Assembly (NCBI RefSeq): GCF_014200725.1 | Contig: NZ_JACHCL010000002.1 | Span: forward strand, 186,001 to 250,000 | DNA from: Janthinobacterium silvisoli | GTDB taxonomy: Bacteria; Pseudomonadota; Gammaproteobacteria; Burkholderiales; Burkholderiaceae_D | DNA length: 64,000 nucleotides | Direction of reading: 5' to 3' | In this document: piece after piece, positions 43,103 through 50,685 of the stretch | How positions within the stretch are numbered: position 1 is the first letter of the stretch | Layout of the letters: every line of letters starts with the position of its first letter | Notes under the pieces: model-generated | The model's input: only the letters and a program-made list of their open reading frames with translations | What the model was told of the DNA's origin: nothing | Database searches by the model: none | Translations under genes and position numbers: made by a program

Positions 43103-44473
43103 CTAACGCAGCAGGCGCAAACGGATGCACAGGCCAGGCGCAGCATCCTCGATCACCAGGCTGCCGCCATGCAGAGCCGCGATGGCGGCCACGATGGACA
43201 GGCCCAGGCCATTGCCGGGCAGGTGGCGGCTCTTGTCGAGACGATAAAATCGCTGTGTCAGTTTCGGCAATTCTTCGGCCGGCACGCCGGGCCCGTTGTC
43301 GCGCACGGCCAGCCAGCTGCCGTTTTCATCCGTACCGGCCGACACTTCCACCGTCGCACCGGAGCCCGCATATTTGATGGCGTTATCGACCAGGCTGGCC
43401 AGCGCGCTGCCCAGCAGATTGCGGTCGCCGCGCGCCGGCACGTCCTGGCCATACATCTGCACCAGCAGCACGCCGCGCTCGTCGGCCGTGGCTTCGTACA
43501 TTTCCACGATGTCAGCGCCGATCTGGTGTAAATCGATGTCGCTGAAATTCTCGGGCCGCATGCCCGATTCCGCGGCGGCAATCTGCAGCAGCTTGTCGAA
43601 CACCTGCGTCAATTCATCGATATCGTCGATAGCCGCCTGCGCCGCCAGCGCGTGGCCTTCACGCGTCTGCACCTCGGCAGCGACGCGCAAGGCGCCATCG
43701 AGCTTGTTGCGTATGCGCCCCAGCGGCGTGCGCAAGTCGTGCGCAATCGCGTTTGAAACGTGGCGCACGCCTTCCATCAGGTGTTCGATGCGATCCAGCA
43801 TGCGGTTGATGTCACGGCTCAGCAAACCGAATTCATCGTCGCTGGACACGGGAATGCGCCGGCTCAAATCACCAGCCTCGATTTCGGCCGCCGTAAGGCG
43901 GATGCGCCCGATGCGCGCTTCGAGCTGGCGCCGGAACAGCAGCGCACCAGCCACCGCCAGCAACACGGCTGCGCCACCGCCAAAGGCCAGCGAACGCACC
44001 ACCAGGCTGCGGATCGATTCGCCCTCTTCCATGTCGCGCCCCACGAACAGGCGCGCGCCACCATCGAGGTCGCGGATCAGCAAGCGCGCAGGCACGCGGC
44101 GGCCTTCGCGCGTCACCTCGCGGTGCAGCAGCCGGCCCACCGGGCTGGTCGGGTCTGGCCAGGCGGACAGGTTGCCGGAGATGCGCTTGCCATCGGCGCC
44201 CACCAGCAGGAAAATTTCGGTGTCGCTATCGGTGCGGTCGGTCAGCAAATGGGCGATTTCAGCGGAAACGGCGGCGCCGCCATCGCCCACATCGTACAGC
44301 GAAGCCAGGCGCCCGGACAGCATCACCAGCTTGTGATCCACGCTGCGGTCCAGCACGCCGATGGTGCCGACATAAAACACGCCGCAGACGACCGCGATCG
44401 ACAGCGCCGTCAGCAAGCCATAGCCCAGCGCCAATCGGGCGGCGATCGAGCGGTGTATATTATGCACTGCCAT
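43103..44473 (-). CDS. Two-component sensor histidine kinase
   Basis: A 456-residue membrane kinase. Transmembrane segments flank a periplasmic sensor region (from about 15-37 to 160-180), followed by a HAMP linker (RIRLTAAEIEAGDLSRRIPV), the phospho-histidine box in SNAIAHDLRTPLGRIRNKLD, the N box in LASLVDNAIKYAGSG and the G boxes in AVRDNGPGVPAEELPKL and LPGNGLGLSIVAAIAALHGG. ATG 44473 has GGAGG four bases upstream; ATG 44494, which overlaps the response regulator stop by one base (TAATG), is also possible. It forms an operon with the regulator; the signal is unknown. Confidence 0.92.
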   Translation of the reverse strand: MAVHNIHRSIAARLALGYGLLTALSIAVVCGVFYVGTIGVLDRSVDHKLVMLSGRLASLYDVGDGGAAVSAEIAHLLTDRTDSDTEIFLLVGADGKRISGNLSAWPDPTSPVGRLLHREVTREGRRVPARLLIRDLDGGARLFVGRDMEEGESIRSLVVRSLAFGGGAAVLLAVAGALLFRRQLEARIGRIRLTAAEIEAGDLSRRIPVSSDDEFGLLSRDINRMLDRIEHLMEGVRHVSNAIAHDLRTPLGRIRNKLDGALRVAAEVQTREGHALAAQAAIDDIDELTQVFDKLLQIAAAESGMRPENFSDIDLHQIGADIVEMYEATADERGVLLVQMYGQDVPARGDRNLLGSALASLVDNAIKYAGSGATVEVSAGTDENGSWLAVRDNGPGVPAEELPKLTQRFYRLDKSRHLPGNGLGLSIVAAIAALHGGSLVIEDAAPGLCIRLRLLR

Positions 44474-44493
44474 GACGCCTCCGCGCAGCCTCA

Positions 44494-45180
44494 TTACACT
44501 CCATCGAGCACGCCCAGCGTATAGCCCACGCCGCGCACCGTGTGGATCAGCGCAGGCGCGAATTCCTTGTCGATCTTGGTGCGCAGGCGGCTGACCTGCA
44601 CGTCGATGACGTTGGTCTGCGGGTCAAAATGGTAGTCCCACACGGCTTCGAGCAGCATGGCGCGCGTGACGGATTGTCCCTGGTGGCGCATCAGGTATTC
44701 CAATAAACGGAACTCACGCGGCTGCAGCGCGATCTGGCGGTTGGCGCGCGTGACGCGCATGGTGCGCATGTCGAGCACCAGGTCGGCCACTTGCAATTGG
44801 GTAGCGTCCGGCACCGGCGCGGCGCGGCGCAGCAGCGCCTCGATGCGCGCCAGCAGTTCAGCGATGGCGAACGGTTTCGACAGATAATCGTCGCCGCCGC
44901 TGCGCAGGCCGCGCACGCGCTCGTCGACGCTCGACAGCGCCGACAGCACCAGCACCGGCGTATTGCGGCCCAGGCCGCGCAGGCGCGCGACGATCGCCAG
45001 GCCATCGAGCTCGCCAGGCAGCAGGCGGTCCAGTATCAGGGCGTCCCACTCTTCGCCGCAGGCCAGGCGCATGCCGTCGATGCCGTTGTCGCAGGCGGTG
45101 ACGTCGTGGCCCGCCTCGCGCAAGCCGGCGCAAATATAACGGGATGTATCGGCTTCGTCTTCGATGACCAGGCAGCGCAC
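44494..45180 (-). CDS. OmpR-family response regulator
   Basis: A 228-residue two-component response regulator. GTG 45180 has AAGGA six bases upstream and starts VRCLVIEDEADTSRYICAGL, the normal receiver N-terminus; the longer frame adds 16 unrelated residues. The receiver has the phospho-aspartate in DALILDRLLPGELDG and Lys in DDYLSKPFAIAELLARIEAL. The C-terminal winged helix contains LQPREFRLLEYLMRHQGQSV and DVQVSRLRTKIDKEF. It is co-transcribed with the histidine kinase. Its targets are unknown; no nearby transport or metal genes suggest a specific signal. Confidence 0.93.
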   Translation of the reverse strand: MRCLVIEDEADTSRYICAGLREAGHDVTACDNGIDGMRLACGEEWDALILDRLLPGELDGLAIVARLRGLGRNTPVLVLSALSSVDERVRGLRSGGDDYLSKPFAIAELLARIEALLRRAAPVPDATQLQVADLVLDMRTMRVTRANRQIALQPREFRLLEYLMRHQGQSVTRAMLLEAVWDYHFDPQTNVIDVQVSRLRTKIDKEFAPALIHTVRGVGYTLGVLDGV

Positions 45181-45246
45181 GGGGTATTCCTTGTAAAAAT
45201 GGAGTAAATCGGTGAATACGCGCAGCATACGCCAGGCGGCGGCCGC

Positions 45247-46152
45247 TTACCAGTCCTGCCGTGCGGTGGTAGCGAAATGGCGCTGCAGGAAATCGATAAA
45301 CGCCGTCACCCTCGCCGACAGGTTCAGCTTTTCCGGATACACGGCAAAGATGTCGGCCGGCGCCAGGCTCCACTCGGGCAGCACGCGCACCAGCCGGCCC
45401 GAACGCAGATACGGCGCCACGTCCCACTGCGAGCGCTGCACGATGCCCTGCCCGTCCAGCGCCCAGTCGAGCGCAATCTCGCCATGGTTGGTACTGAGCT
45501 TGCCGCGCACCTTGACGCTTTCCTGGGTCCGGCCCTGGTACAAGGTCCAGTGGCCGTAGGCAGCGTCATTTTCACGCAGCACGATGCACTGGTGGCGGGC
45601 CAGGTCACGCGGCACGGCAAGCGGAATTTTACCGCGCAAATACTGGGGCGCCGCGCACAGCCAGCGTTCATTGGCCGCGATACGGCGCGCATATAGCCGC
45701 GCATCGGGCAGCGCGCCGATGCGGATGCCCACATCGAAGGCCGTGTCAGCCAGGTTGGCGGGCCGGTCGCTGACCTGCAGCTGCACTTCCACCTCGGGAT
45801 AGTCGCGGACAAACGCAGTAATCGCCGGACCGATATGACGCCGCCCGAAGCCGATGCTGGCATTTACCCGCAACAGGCCGCGCGGTACGGCGCGGCTGGC
45901 CGCCACCGTGCTTTCCAGCTCCTCGAGCTCGGCCAGGATGCGCGAGCCTTGGGCAAAATACAGCTCGCCCTCCTGTGTCACGCTCATGCGGCGGGTGCTG
46001 CGGTTCAGCAGGCGCACGCCCAGCCGCGCTTCCAGGCTGGCCAGGGTCTTGCTGATCACAGGCGGCGTGACGCCCATTTCGCGCGCTACCGCCGCCATGC
46101 TGCCATGCTTGACCAGCATGGCAAAGAAAGCCAGATCTGAAACGGCACTCAT
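45247..46152 (-). CDS. LysR-family regulator
   Basis: A 301-residue LysR-type regulator of the AaeR/DsdC-like broad group. The helix-turn-helix reads FFAMLVKHGSMAAVAREMGV, then TPPVISKTLASLEARLGVRL. The effector domain contains ITAFVRDYPEVEVQLQVSDR and FDVGIRIGALPDARLYARRI. It is divergent from the dehalogenase-like/leuCD operon, separated by 96 bp, and a good inverted repeat overlaps its start codon. It most likely regulates that operon and itself. Confidence 0.9.
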   Translation of the reverse strand: MSAVSDLAFFAMLVKHGSMAAVAREMGVTPPVISKTLASLEARLGVRLLNRSTRRMSVTQEGELYFAQGSRILAELEELESTVAASRAVPRGLLRVNASIGFGRRHIGPAITAFVRDYPEVEVQLQVSDRPANLADTAFDVGIRIGALPDARLYARRIAANERWLCAAPQYLRGKIPLAVPRDLARHQCIVLRENDAAYGHWTLYQGRTQESVKVRGKLSTNHGEIALDWALDGQGIVQRSQWDVAPYLRSGRLVRVLPEWSLAPADIFAVYPEKLNLSARVTAFIDFLQRHFATTARQDW

Positions 46153-46173
46153 TCTTTACCCCAAAGAAAGAAT
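46151..46173. promoter_or_regulatory. Inverted repeat at the LysR start, probable regulator binding site
   Basis: TTCTTT-ACCCC-AAAGAA (46152-46168) is a perfect six-base inverted repeat with five bases between arms, compatible with a LysR T-N11-A box. A second pairing ATTCTTT...AAAGAAT spans 46151-46173. It overlaps the LysR start codon, so binding could repress the regulator while leaving the divergent operon accessible. Confidence 0.5.
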
Positions 46174-46248
46174 AGGTTTATCTTGGACGCATTATATAGC
46201 ATTGAAACTATCCTAGAATGCAGCTATACCTACACCGCAGGAGACTCC

Positions 46249-47148
46249 ATGTTCGAGCATTTCACTTCCCACACCCTAGATGTCGATGGCTCGCCCGTAC
46301 ACTATGTGCGCGGCGGTTCCGGCCCCGCCCTGCTGCTCTTGCACGGCCACCCGCAAACCCACGTCATCTGGCACAAGGTGGCAGACCAGCTGGCGCGCCA
46401 CTTCACGGTGATCGCCGCCGACCTGCGCGGTTATGGCGACAGCGCCAAGCCGGCCGGCTTGCCTGACCACAGCAATTATTCGAAACGCGAAATGGGCAAT
46501 GAACAAGTGCGGCTGATGCAACTGCTGGGCTTTGAGCATTTCTTGGTAATGGCGCATGACCGTGGCGGCCGGGTCGCCTACCGCATGGCGCTGGACCACC
46601 CTGAACGCATCACCCGCCTGGTGGTGCTCGACATCGCCCCTACCCTGGCCATGTATGAAAAAACCGACCGACAGTTCGCCACCAGCTACTTTCACTGGTT
46701 TTTCCTGATCCGCCCGGCGCCGTTTCCCGAGCTGCTGGTGAGCGGCAACCCGGACGCCTACCTGCAATACACCATCGGCGAGCGCTCGGCCGGACTGGCG
46801 CCGTTCACGCCGGAAGCCTACGCCGAATACCTGCGCTGCCTGCGCGACCCGGCCACCATCCACGGCATATGCGAAGACTACCGGGCCAGCGCCAGCATCG
46901 ACCTGGAACATGAACGGGCCGACCTGGCCGCCGGCAAGCGCATCACTTGCCCCATGCTGGCCCTGTGGGGCGCCGATGGCGTGGTTGGGCGCTGCTTCGA
47001 CCCACTGGCCGAATGGCAGTTGCTGGCGGAACAGGTACAGGGGCAGGCCCTGCCCTGTGGCCATTACATCCCCGAAGAGAACCCGGCCGGACTGCTGGCC
47101 GCCACCCTGCCCTTCCTGCTGGGCCAAACACAGACGCCTATTAACTGA
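46249..47148 (+). CDS. Alpha/beta hydrolase, fluoroacetate/haloacetate dehalogenase-like
   Basis: A 299-residue alpha/beta hydrolase. The nucleophile elbow is MAHDRGGRVAYRMALDHPER, with Asp in place of Ser, as in haloacetate dehalogenases. Flanking residues of that group are also present: AADLRGYGDSAKP, DHSNYSKREM, SYFHWFFLIRP (the His-Trp pair) and PCGHYIPEENP for the catalytic His. ATG 46249 has AGGAG five bases upstream; the frame start at 46183 adds 22 unlikely residues. It is the first gene of an operon with leuC- and leuD-like genes. The real substrate is unknown; halogenated acids or small esters are possible. Confidence 0.88.
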   Translation: MFEHFTSHTLDVDGSPVHYVRGGSGPALLLLHGHPQTHVIWHKVADQLARHFTVIAADLRGYGDSAKPAGLPDHSNYSKREMGNEQVRLMQLLGFEHFLVMAHDRGGRVAYRMALDHPERITRLVVLDIAPTLAMYEKTDRQFATSYFHWFFLIRPAPFPELLVSGNPDAYLQYTIGERSAGLAPFTPEAYAEYLRCLRDPATIHGICEDYRASASIDLEHERADLAAGKRITCPMLALWGADGVVGRCFDPLAEWQLLAEQVQGQALPCGHYIPEENPAGLLAATLPFLLGQTQTPIN

Positions 47149-47157
47149 AAGCCAGCC

Positions 47158-48585
47158 ATGACTTCCCAGCCAGCCACGCTTTACCAGAAACTGGTCGACG
47201 CGCACACCGTCGAACACCTCGACGCGGACCACGTGCTGTTGTACGCCGACCTGCATATCATGAACGAATACACCAGCCCGCAAGCTTTCAGCAGCCTGCA
47301 TGACAAGCAGCGCGCCGTGCTGCGCCCCGCCCAGCAGCTGGCCGTCGTTTCGCACATCATTCCCACGGCACCGCTGGCGGTCGGCCAGCGCGTGATCGGC
47401 GACCCTGCGTCCAGCCTGCTGGCGCTCAATCTGCGCCGCAACTGCGAACGCCATGGCATCCGCCTGTTCGACACCAATGACATCGACCAGGGCATAGAAC
47501 ACATCATCGCGCCGGAACAGGGCCTGGTACGTCCCGGCATGGTGATCCTGTGCGGCGACAGCCATACCACCACCTATGGCGCGCTGGGCGCGCTGGGCTT
47601 TGGCGTGGGCACTTCCGAAGTCGAACATATCCTGGCCACGCAAACGCTGGTCTACCGGGTGGCGCAGAGCATGCGCATCCGCATCGATGGCCAGCTGGCG
47701 CGCGGCACTTCCGTCAAGGACCTGACCTTGTACCTGATCAGCCGCCTGGGCGCCCAGGGCGCGCGCGGTTATGCGGTGGAATTCTGCGGCTCGGCCATAA
47801 CTGCGCTGTCCGTCGAGGCGCGCATGACCTTGTGTAATATGGCGGTGGAAGCAGGCGCCCGCGCCGCGCTGATCGCACCCGATGCAGCAACCCGCGCCTA
47901 CCTGCGCAGCCACGCCGCCCCCTTCCAGCACGGTGACTTTCCCGCGCTGTGGGACGAACTGCATAGCGATCTTGACGCCATGTTCGACCTGGAACATGTG
48001 TTCGACGCCAGCGAAGTCGCGCCCTATGTCACCTGGGGCACCAGCCCGGACCAGGGCATGCCCGTCAATGCGCGCATACCCGGCCCGGACTCGCAATCGG
48101 CCAATACGGACCCGCATGCGCCAGCGATGGCGCGCAAGGCGCTCGCTTACATGGGACTGCAAGCCGGTGAACCCATCATGGGACTGCCGGTCGACCGCGT
48201 CTTCATCGGTTCGTGCACGAATAGCCGCATCGAAGATCTGCGCGCTGCTGCCGCCATCGTCGGCACGCACAAGGTCGCCCCCAAGGTGCGCGCCATGGTG
48301 GTGCCGGGTTCAGGCGCCGTGCGCCGCCAGGCCGAGGCGGAAGGCCTGGCCGACATCTTCATCGCCGCCGGTTTCGAGTGGCGCCAGCCGGGCTGCTCGA
48401 TGTGCCTGGCCATGAACGACGATGTGCTATCGCCGCTGGAGCGCTGCGCTTCGACCACCAACCGCAATTTCGAAGGACGGCAAGGCCGCGCCAGCCGCAC
48501 CCATCTGATGAGTCCTGCGATGGCCGCCGCGGCCGCGATCACGGGCGTCATCAGCGACGTCCGCACACTGGAGCACGCACAATGA
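47158..48585 (+). CDS. leuC: Aconitase-family large subunit, LeuC-like (divergent)
   Basis: A 475-residue [4Fe-4S] hydro-lyase large subunit of the 3-isopropylmalate dehydratase type. The cluster ligands are in FIGSCTNSRIEDLRAAAAIV and in WRQPGCSMCLAMN, and HLMSPAMAAAAAI is near the end. However, the substrate-loop segment usually reading DHNVPT is SHIIPT here, and the N-terminal HLVHEVTSPQAF region reads LHIMNEYTSPQAF, so it is a divergent paralogue. It overlaps the LeuD-like gene by four bases (ATGA) and follows the dehalogenase-like gene by 9 bp. The substrate may be a methylated or hydroxylated dicarboxylate rather than isopropylmalate; no leuB is adjacent. Confidence 0.88.
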   Translation: MTSQPATLYQKLVDAHTVEHLDADHVLLYADLHIMNEYTSPQAFSSLHDKQRAVLRPAQQLAVVSHIIPTAPLAVGQRVIGDPASSLLALNLRRNCERHGIRLFDTNDIDQGIEHIIAPEQGLVRPGMVILCGDSHTTTYGALGALGFGVGTSEVEHILATQTLVYRVAQSMRIRIDGQLARGTSVKDLTLYLISRLGAQGARGYAVEFCGSAITALSVEARMTLCNMAVEAGARAALIAPDAATRAYLRSHAAPFQHGDFPALWDELHSDLDAMFDLEHVFDASEVAPYVTWGTSPDQGMPVNARIPGPDSQSANTDPHAPAMARKALAYMGLQAGEPIMGLPVDRVFIGSCTNSRIEDLRAAAAIVGTHKVAPKVRAMVVPGSGAVRRQAEAEGLADIFIAAGFEWRQPGCSMCLAMNDDVLSPLERCASTTNRNFEGRQGRASRTHLMSPAMAAAAAITGVISDVRTLEHAQ

Positions 48586-49208
48586 GCAAGCCTACTGAAA
48601 AACTGACCTCGATCGCCGGCCTGGCGGCGCCGCTACTGATCGATAACCTGGACACCGACCAGATCATGCCCAAGCAATTCCTGCGCACCATCAGCAAGGA
48701 AGGACTCGATAAAGGCTTGCTGTACGACTTGCGCTTCGATGGCGACGGCCAGCCGCGCACCGACTGCATCCTGAACCAGCCGGGCTACGAAGCTACGCGC
48801 ATCCTGATCGCCGGTTCGAATTTCGGTTGTGGTTCCAGCCGCGAACACGCCGTGTGGGGCTTGCAGCAGTTCGGCATCGCCGCCGTGATCGCCCCCAGCT
48901 ATGGTGAAATCTTCTATGGCAATGCGCTCAATAACCGTTTGCTGCCCATCATGCTGGAGCAAGCGGCCATCGATGCGCTGGTCGCCGCGTTGGCGCAGGC
49001 AGAACAAGCTACGCTGGAGATCGACTTGCTGGCGCTGACGATACGCGCGCCGGATGGTTCGCTCACGCCATTCGCGCTGGCGCCGCGCAGCAGGCGCATG
49101 CTGGTCGACGGCCTGGACATGGTCGCGCTGACCTTGCAATCACTGCCGCAGATTGAAGTCTTCGAACAGCGCCATGTGGCGGCGCAGCCGTGGATGCGGG
49201 TCTTGTAG
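48582..49208 (+). CDS. leuD: Aconitase-family small subunit, LeuD-like
   Basis: A 208-residue small subunit partner of the LeuC-like protein. The swivelling domain shows LLIDNLDTDQIMPKQFLRT and the conserved IAGSNFGCGSSREHAVWGL, then IAPSYGEIFYGNALNNRLLP. ATG 48582 overlaps the LeuC-like stop, so the two are translationally coupled. Together they form a heterodimeric hydro-lyase. The longer frame upstream runs through the leuC gene in another frame and was rejected. The substrate question is the same as for the large subunit. Confidence 0.92.
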   Translation: MSKPTEKLTSIAGLAAPLLIDNLDTDQIMPKQFLRTISKEGLDKGLLYDLRFDGDGQPRTDCILNQPGYEATRILIAGSNFGCGSSREHAVWGLQQFGIAAVIAPSYGEIFYGNALNNRLLPIMLEQAAIDALVAALAQAEQATLEIDLLALTIRAPDGSLTPFALAPRSRRMLVDGLDMVALTLQSLPQIEVFEQRHVAAQPWMRVL

Positions 49209-49604
49209 CTAATTACATTTGCCGCGCAGCTTGGCGATCGCCACGAAGGGTAACGCATACATGCCAACCACGCCGACGGGCCCGATGTTGGTTGGCTGAC
49301 GCTTCAGGCCATCCGGGTGCAGGCAATCGGGCACTTTCGCTTCACTGAAGGCGGCGGCGAATTTTTCATATTTATCGGCGCGTATCGTCACTTGCTGCAT
49401 CGCGGGCTGGCCCTCGGCCGCATTGGCCTCTTCCGCCAGCACGGCATGGACGGCGTCGCGTATCATAGGCTGCGTCAGTTGCGGTGCAACTGGCGCGGCC
49501 GTGGTTGCAGCCGCAGGCAAAACGGGGACTGGCACGGAAGCGGGCGTCTGTGCACGGGCAAAGCCAGCGGCCAGCAAGGCCAGGCTGCAAACCAGCTTTT
49601 TCAT
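49209..49604 (-). CDS. Exported protein of unknown function
   Basis: A 131-residue exported protein with a signal peptide (MKKLVCSLALLAAGFARA). The mature part begins with a Pro/Ala/Val-rich linker, followed by IRDAVHAVLAEEANAAEGQP and YEKFAAAFSEAKVPDCLHPD. Two cysteines (PDCLHPD and the last-but-one residue KCN) could pair. ATG 49604 was chosen over an upstream frame because the signal starts there. It converges on the LeuD-like gene with no gap. No domain is recognised. Confidence 0.7.
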   Translation of the reverse strand: MKKLVCSLALLAAGFARAQTPASVPVPVLPAAATTAAPVAPQLTQPMIRDAVHAVLAEEANAAEGQPAMQQVTIRADKYEKFAAAFSEAKVPDCLHPDGLKRQPTNIGPVGVVGMYALPFVAIAKLRGKCN

Positions 49605-49849
49605 CGTTTGACTATCCAGGACCAGGGGAATAATCACTATACCAGCATTCCCGCGCTACGCAAGATGGCGGGCGATCAGCGGATTGGGTACAGGCTCAGG
49701 TACAATACGGCCTCGACAATGATAGGCCGCGCCCGAGCACATGGTGTGGATACCCCGAGCCGGCGGCCTTCAGCGTCATCGCTAACCAATTGACGAACCG
49801 CAGGCAGTGTGCCGCCGCCGGCGCACTGGCCAAAGACACGCTTATAGCC

Positions 49850-50671
49850 ATGAAATCGACTACCTCTCTCGCACTGGCGCTGGCATTGGCCATCGCTCAC
49901 GGCGGCGCTTACGCCATCGAAGCTACCGACGCCAAAGATACCAAAGATAGCAAGGACAGCAAACCGATCAAACAAACCGTGCTGTTCGACGAAATCCCCA
50001 TCGGCAGCTGGGCCACCTCGGCCGAACTGGGCGCCATCACCACCACCGGCAATACCGTGGGTACTTCGGTGACTGGCAAGATCGATGCACGCCAGGAGCT
50101 CGACAACTGGAGTAACCAGTATATTTTCAGTGGCTACTTCAAGGAAGACGAAACCACCGATACTGAAGGCCAGAAGATCCGCGAACGCTCGGCCGAACGC
50201 TTCTCGGCCTCTGCCAAGGCAGCCTACAAGCTGACGACGGAAAATGAAAAGCTGTTCGTGCTGGCCTCGCACGTCAACGACCGCTTCGGCGCCTATACCA
50301 GATACTCTACCCTGGCAGTCGGTCACGGCTCGCGCTGGTACCAGTCGGACGACAAGAGCGTAGACGTGGAAATCGGTCCAGGCTACTTCAACGGCACCTC
50401 GGAAACCGGCGAATCGGAACATGGGCTGACGATACGTGGCGCAGCCGCCATGAAATGGAAAATCAGCCAGTCCGCTTTGTTCTCGCAAACGGTCAGCGTC
50501 GAACGGGGTACCTCGAACACCCACTCGATTGCCGAAACAGCGCTCAGTACCAAGATCAACGGCACCATGCAGATGAAGGCCGCCTTCAGCGCCCGCAGCG
50601 ACACGCACGTCCCTGAAGACAAGAAAAACACCGATACACAGACTTCGCTGACGCTGGTGTATTCGTTCTGA
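49850..50671 (+). CDS. DUF481 outer-membrane beta-barrel protein
   Basis: A 273-residue exported protein. ATG 49850 starts a signal peptide (MKSTTSLALALALAIAHGGA); the frame extends 20 codons upstream without merit. A short charged repeat (DAKDTKDSKDSKPIKQ) follows the cleavage site. The remainder matches DUF481/YdiY-type porin-like proteins: GSWATSAELGAITTTGNTVG, KIDARQELDNWSNQYIFSG and a C-terminal LTLVYSF with terminal Phe, implying an outer-membrane barrel. The function is unknown. It lies 14 bp upstream of the lipoprotein hydrolase gene and is probably co-transcribed with it. Confidence 0.87.
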   Translation: MKSTTSLALALALAIAHGGAYAIEATDAKDTKDSKDSKPIKQTVLFDEIPIGSWATSAELGAITTTGNTVGTSVTGKIDARQELDNWSNQYIFSGYFKEDETTDTEGQKIRERSAERFSASAKAAYKLTTENEKLFVLASHVNDRFGAYTRYSTLAVGHGSRWYQSDDKSVDVEIGPGYFNGTSETGESEHGLTIRGAAAMKWKISQSALFSQTVSVERGTSNTHSIAETALSTKINGTMQMKAAFSARSDTHVPEDKKNTDTQTSLTLVYSF

Positions 50672-50685
50672 GGCAGCAGACACCC

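Noticed and set aside
46276..48270. A 664-codon open frame on the minus strand across the hydrolase and leuC-like genes
   Set aside because: It lies antisense to two genes with complete catalytic motifs, and its translation is His/Gln/Arg-rich with no domain. It is a high-G+C shadow frame.
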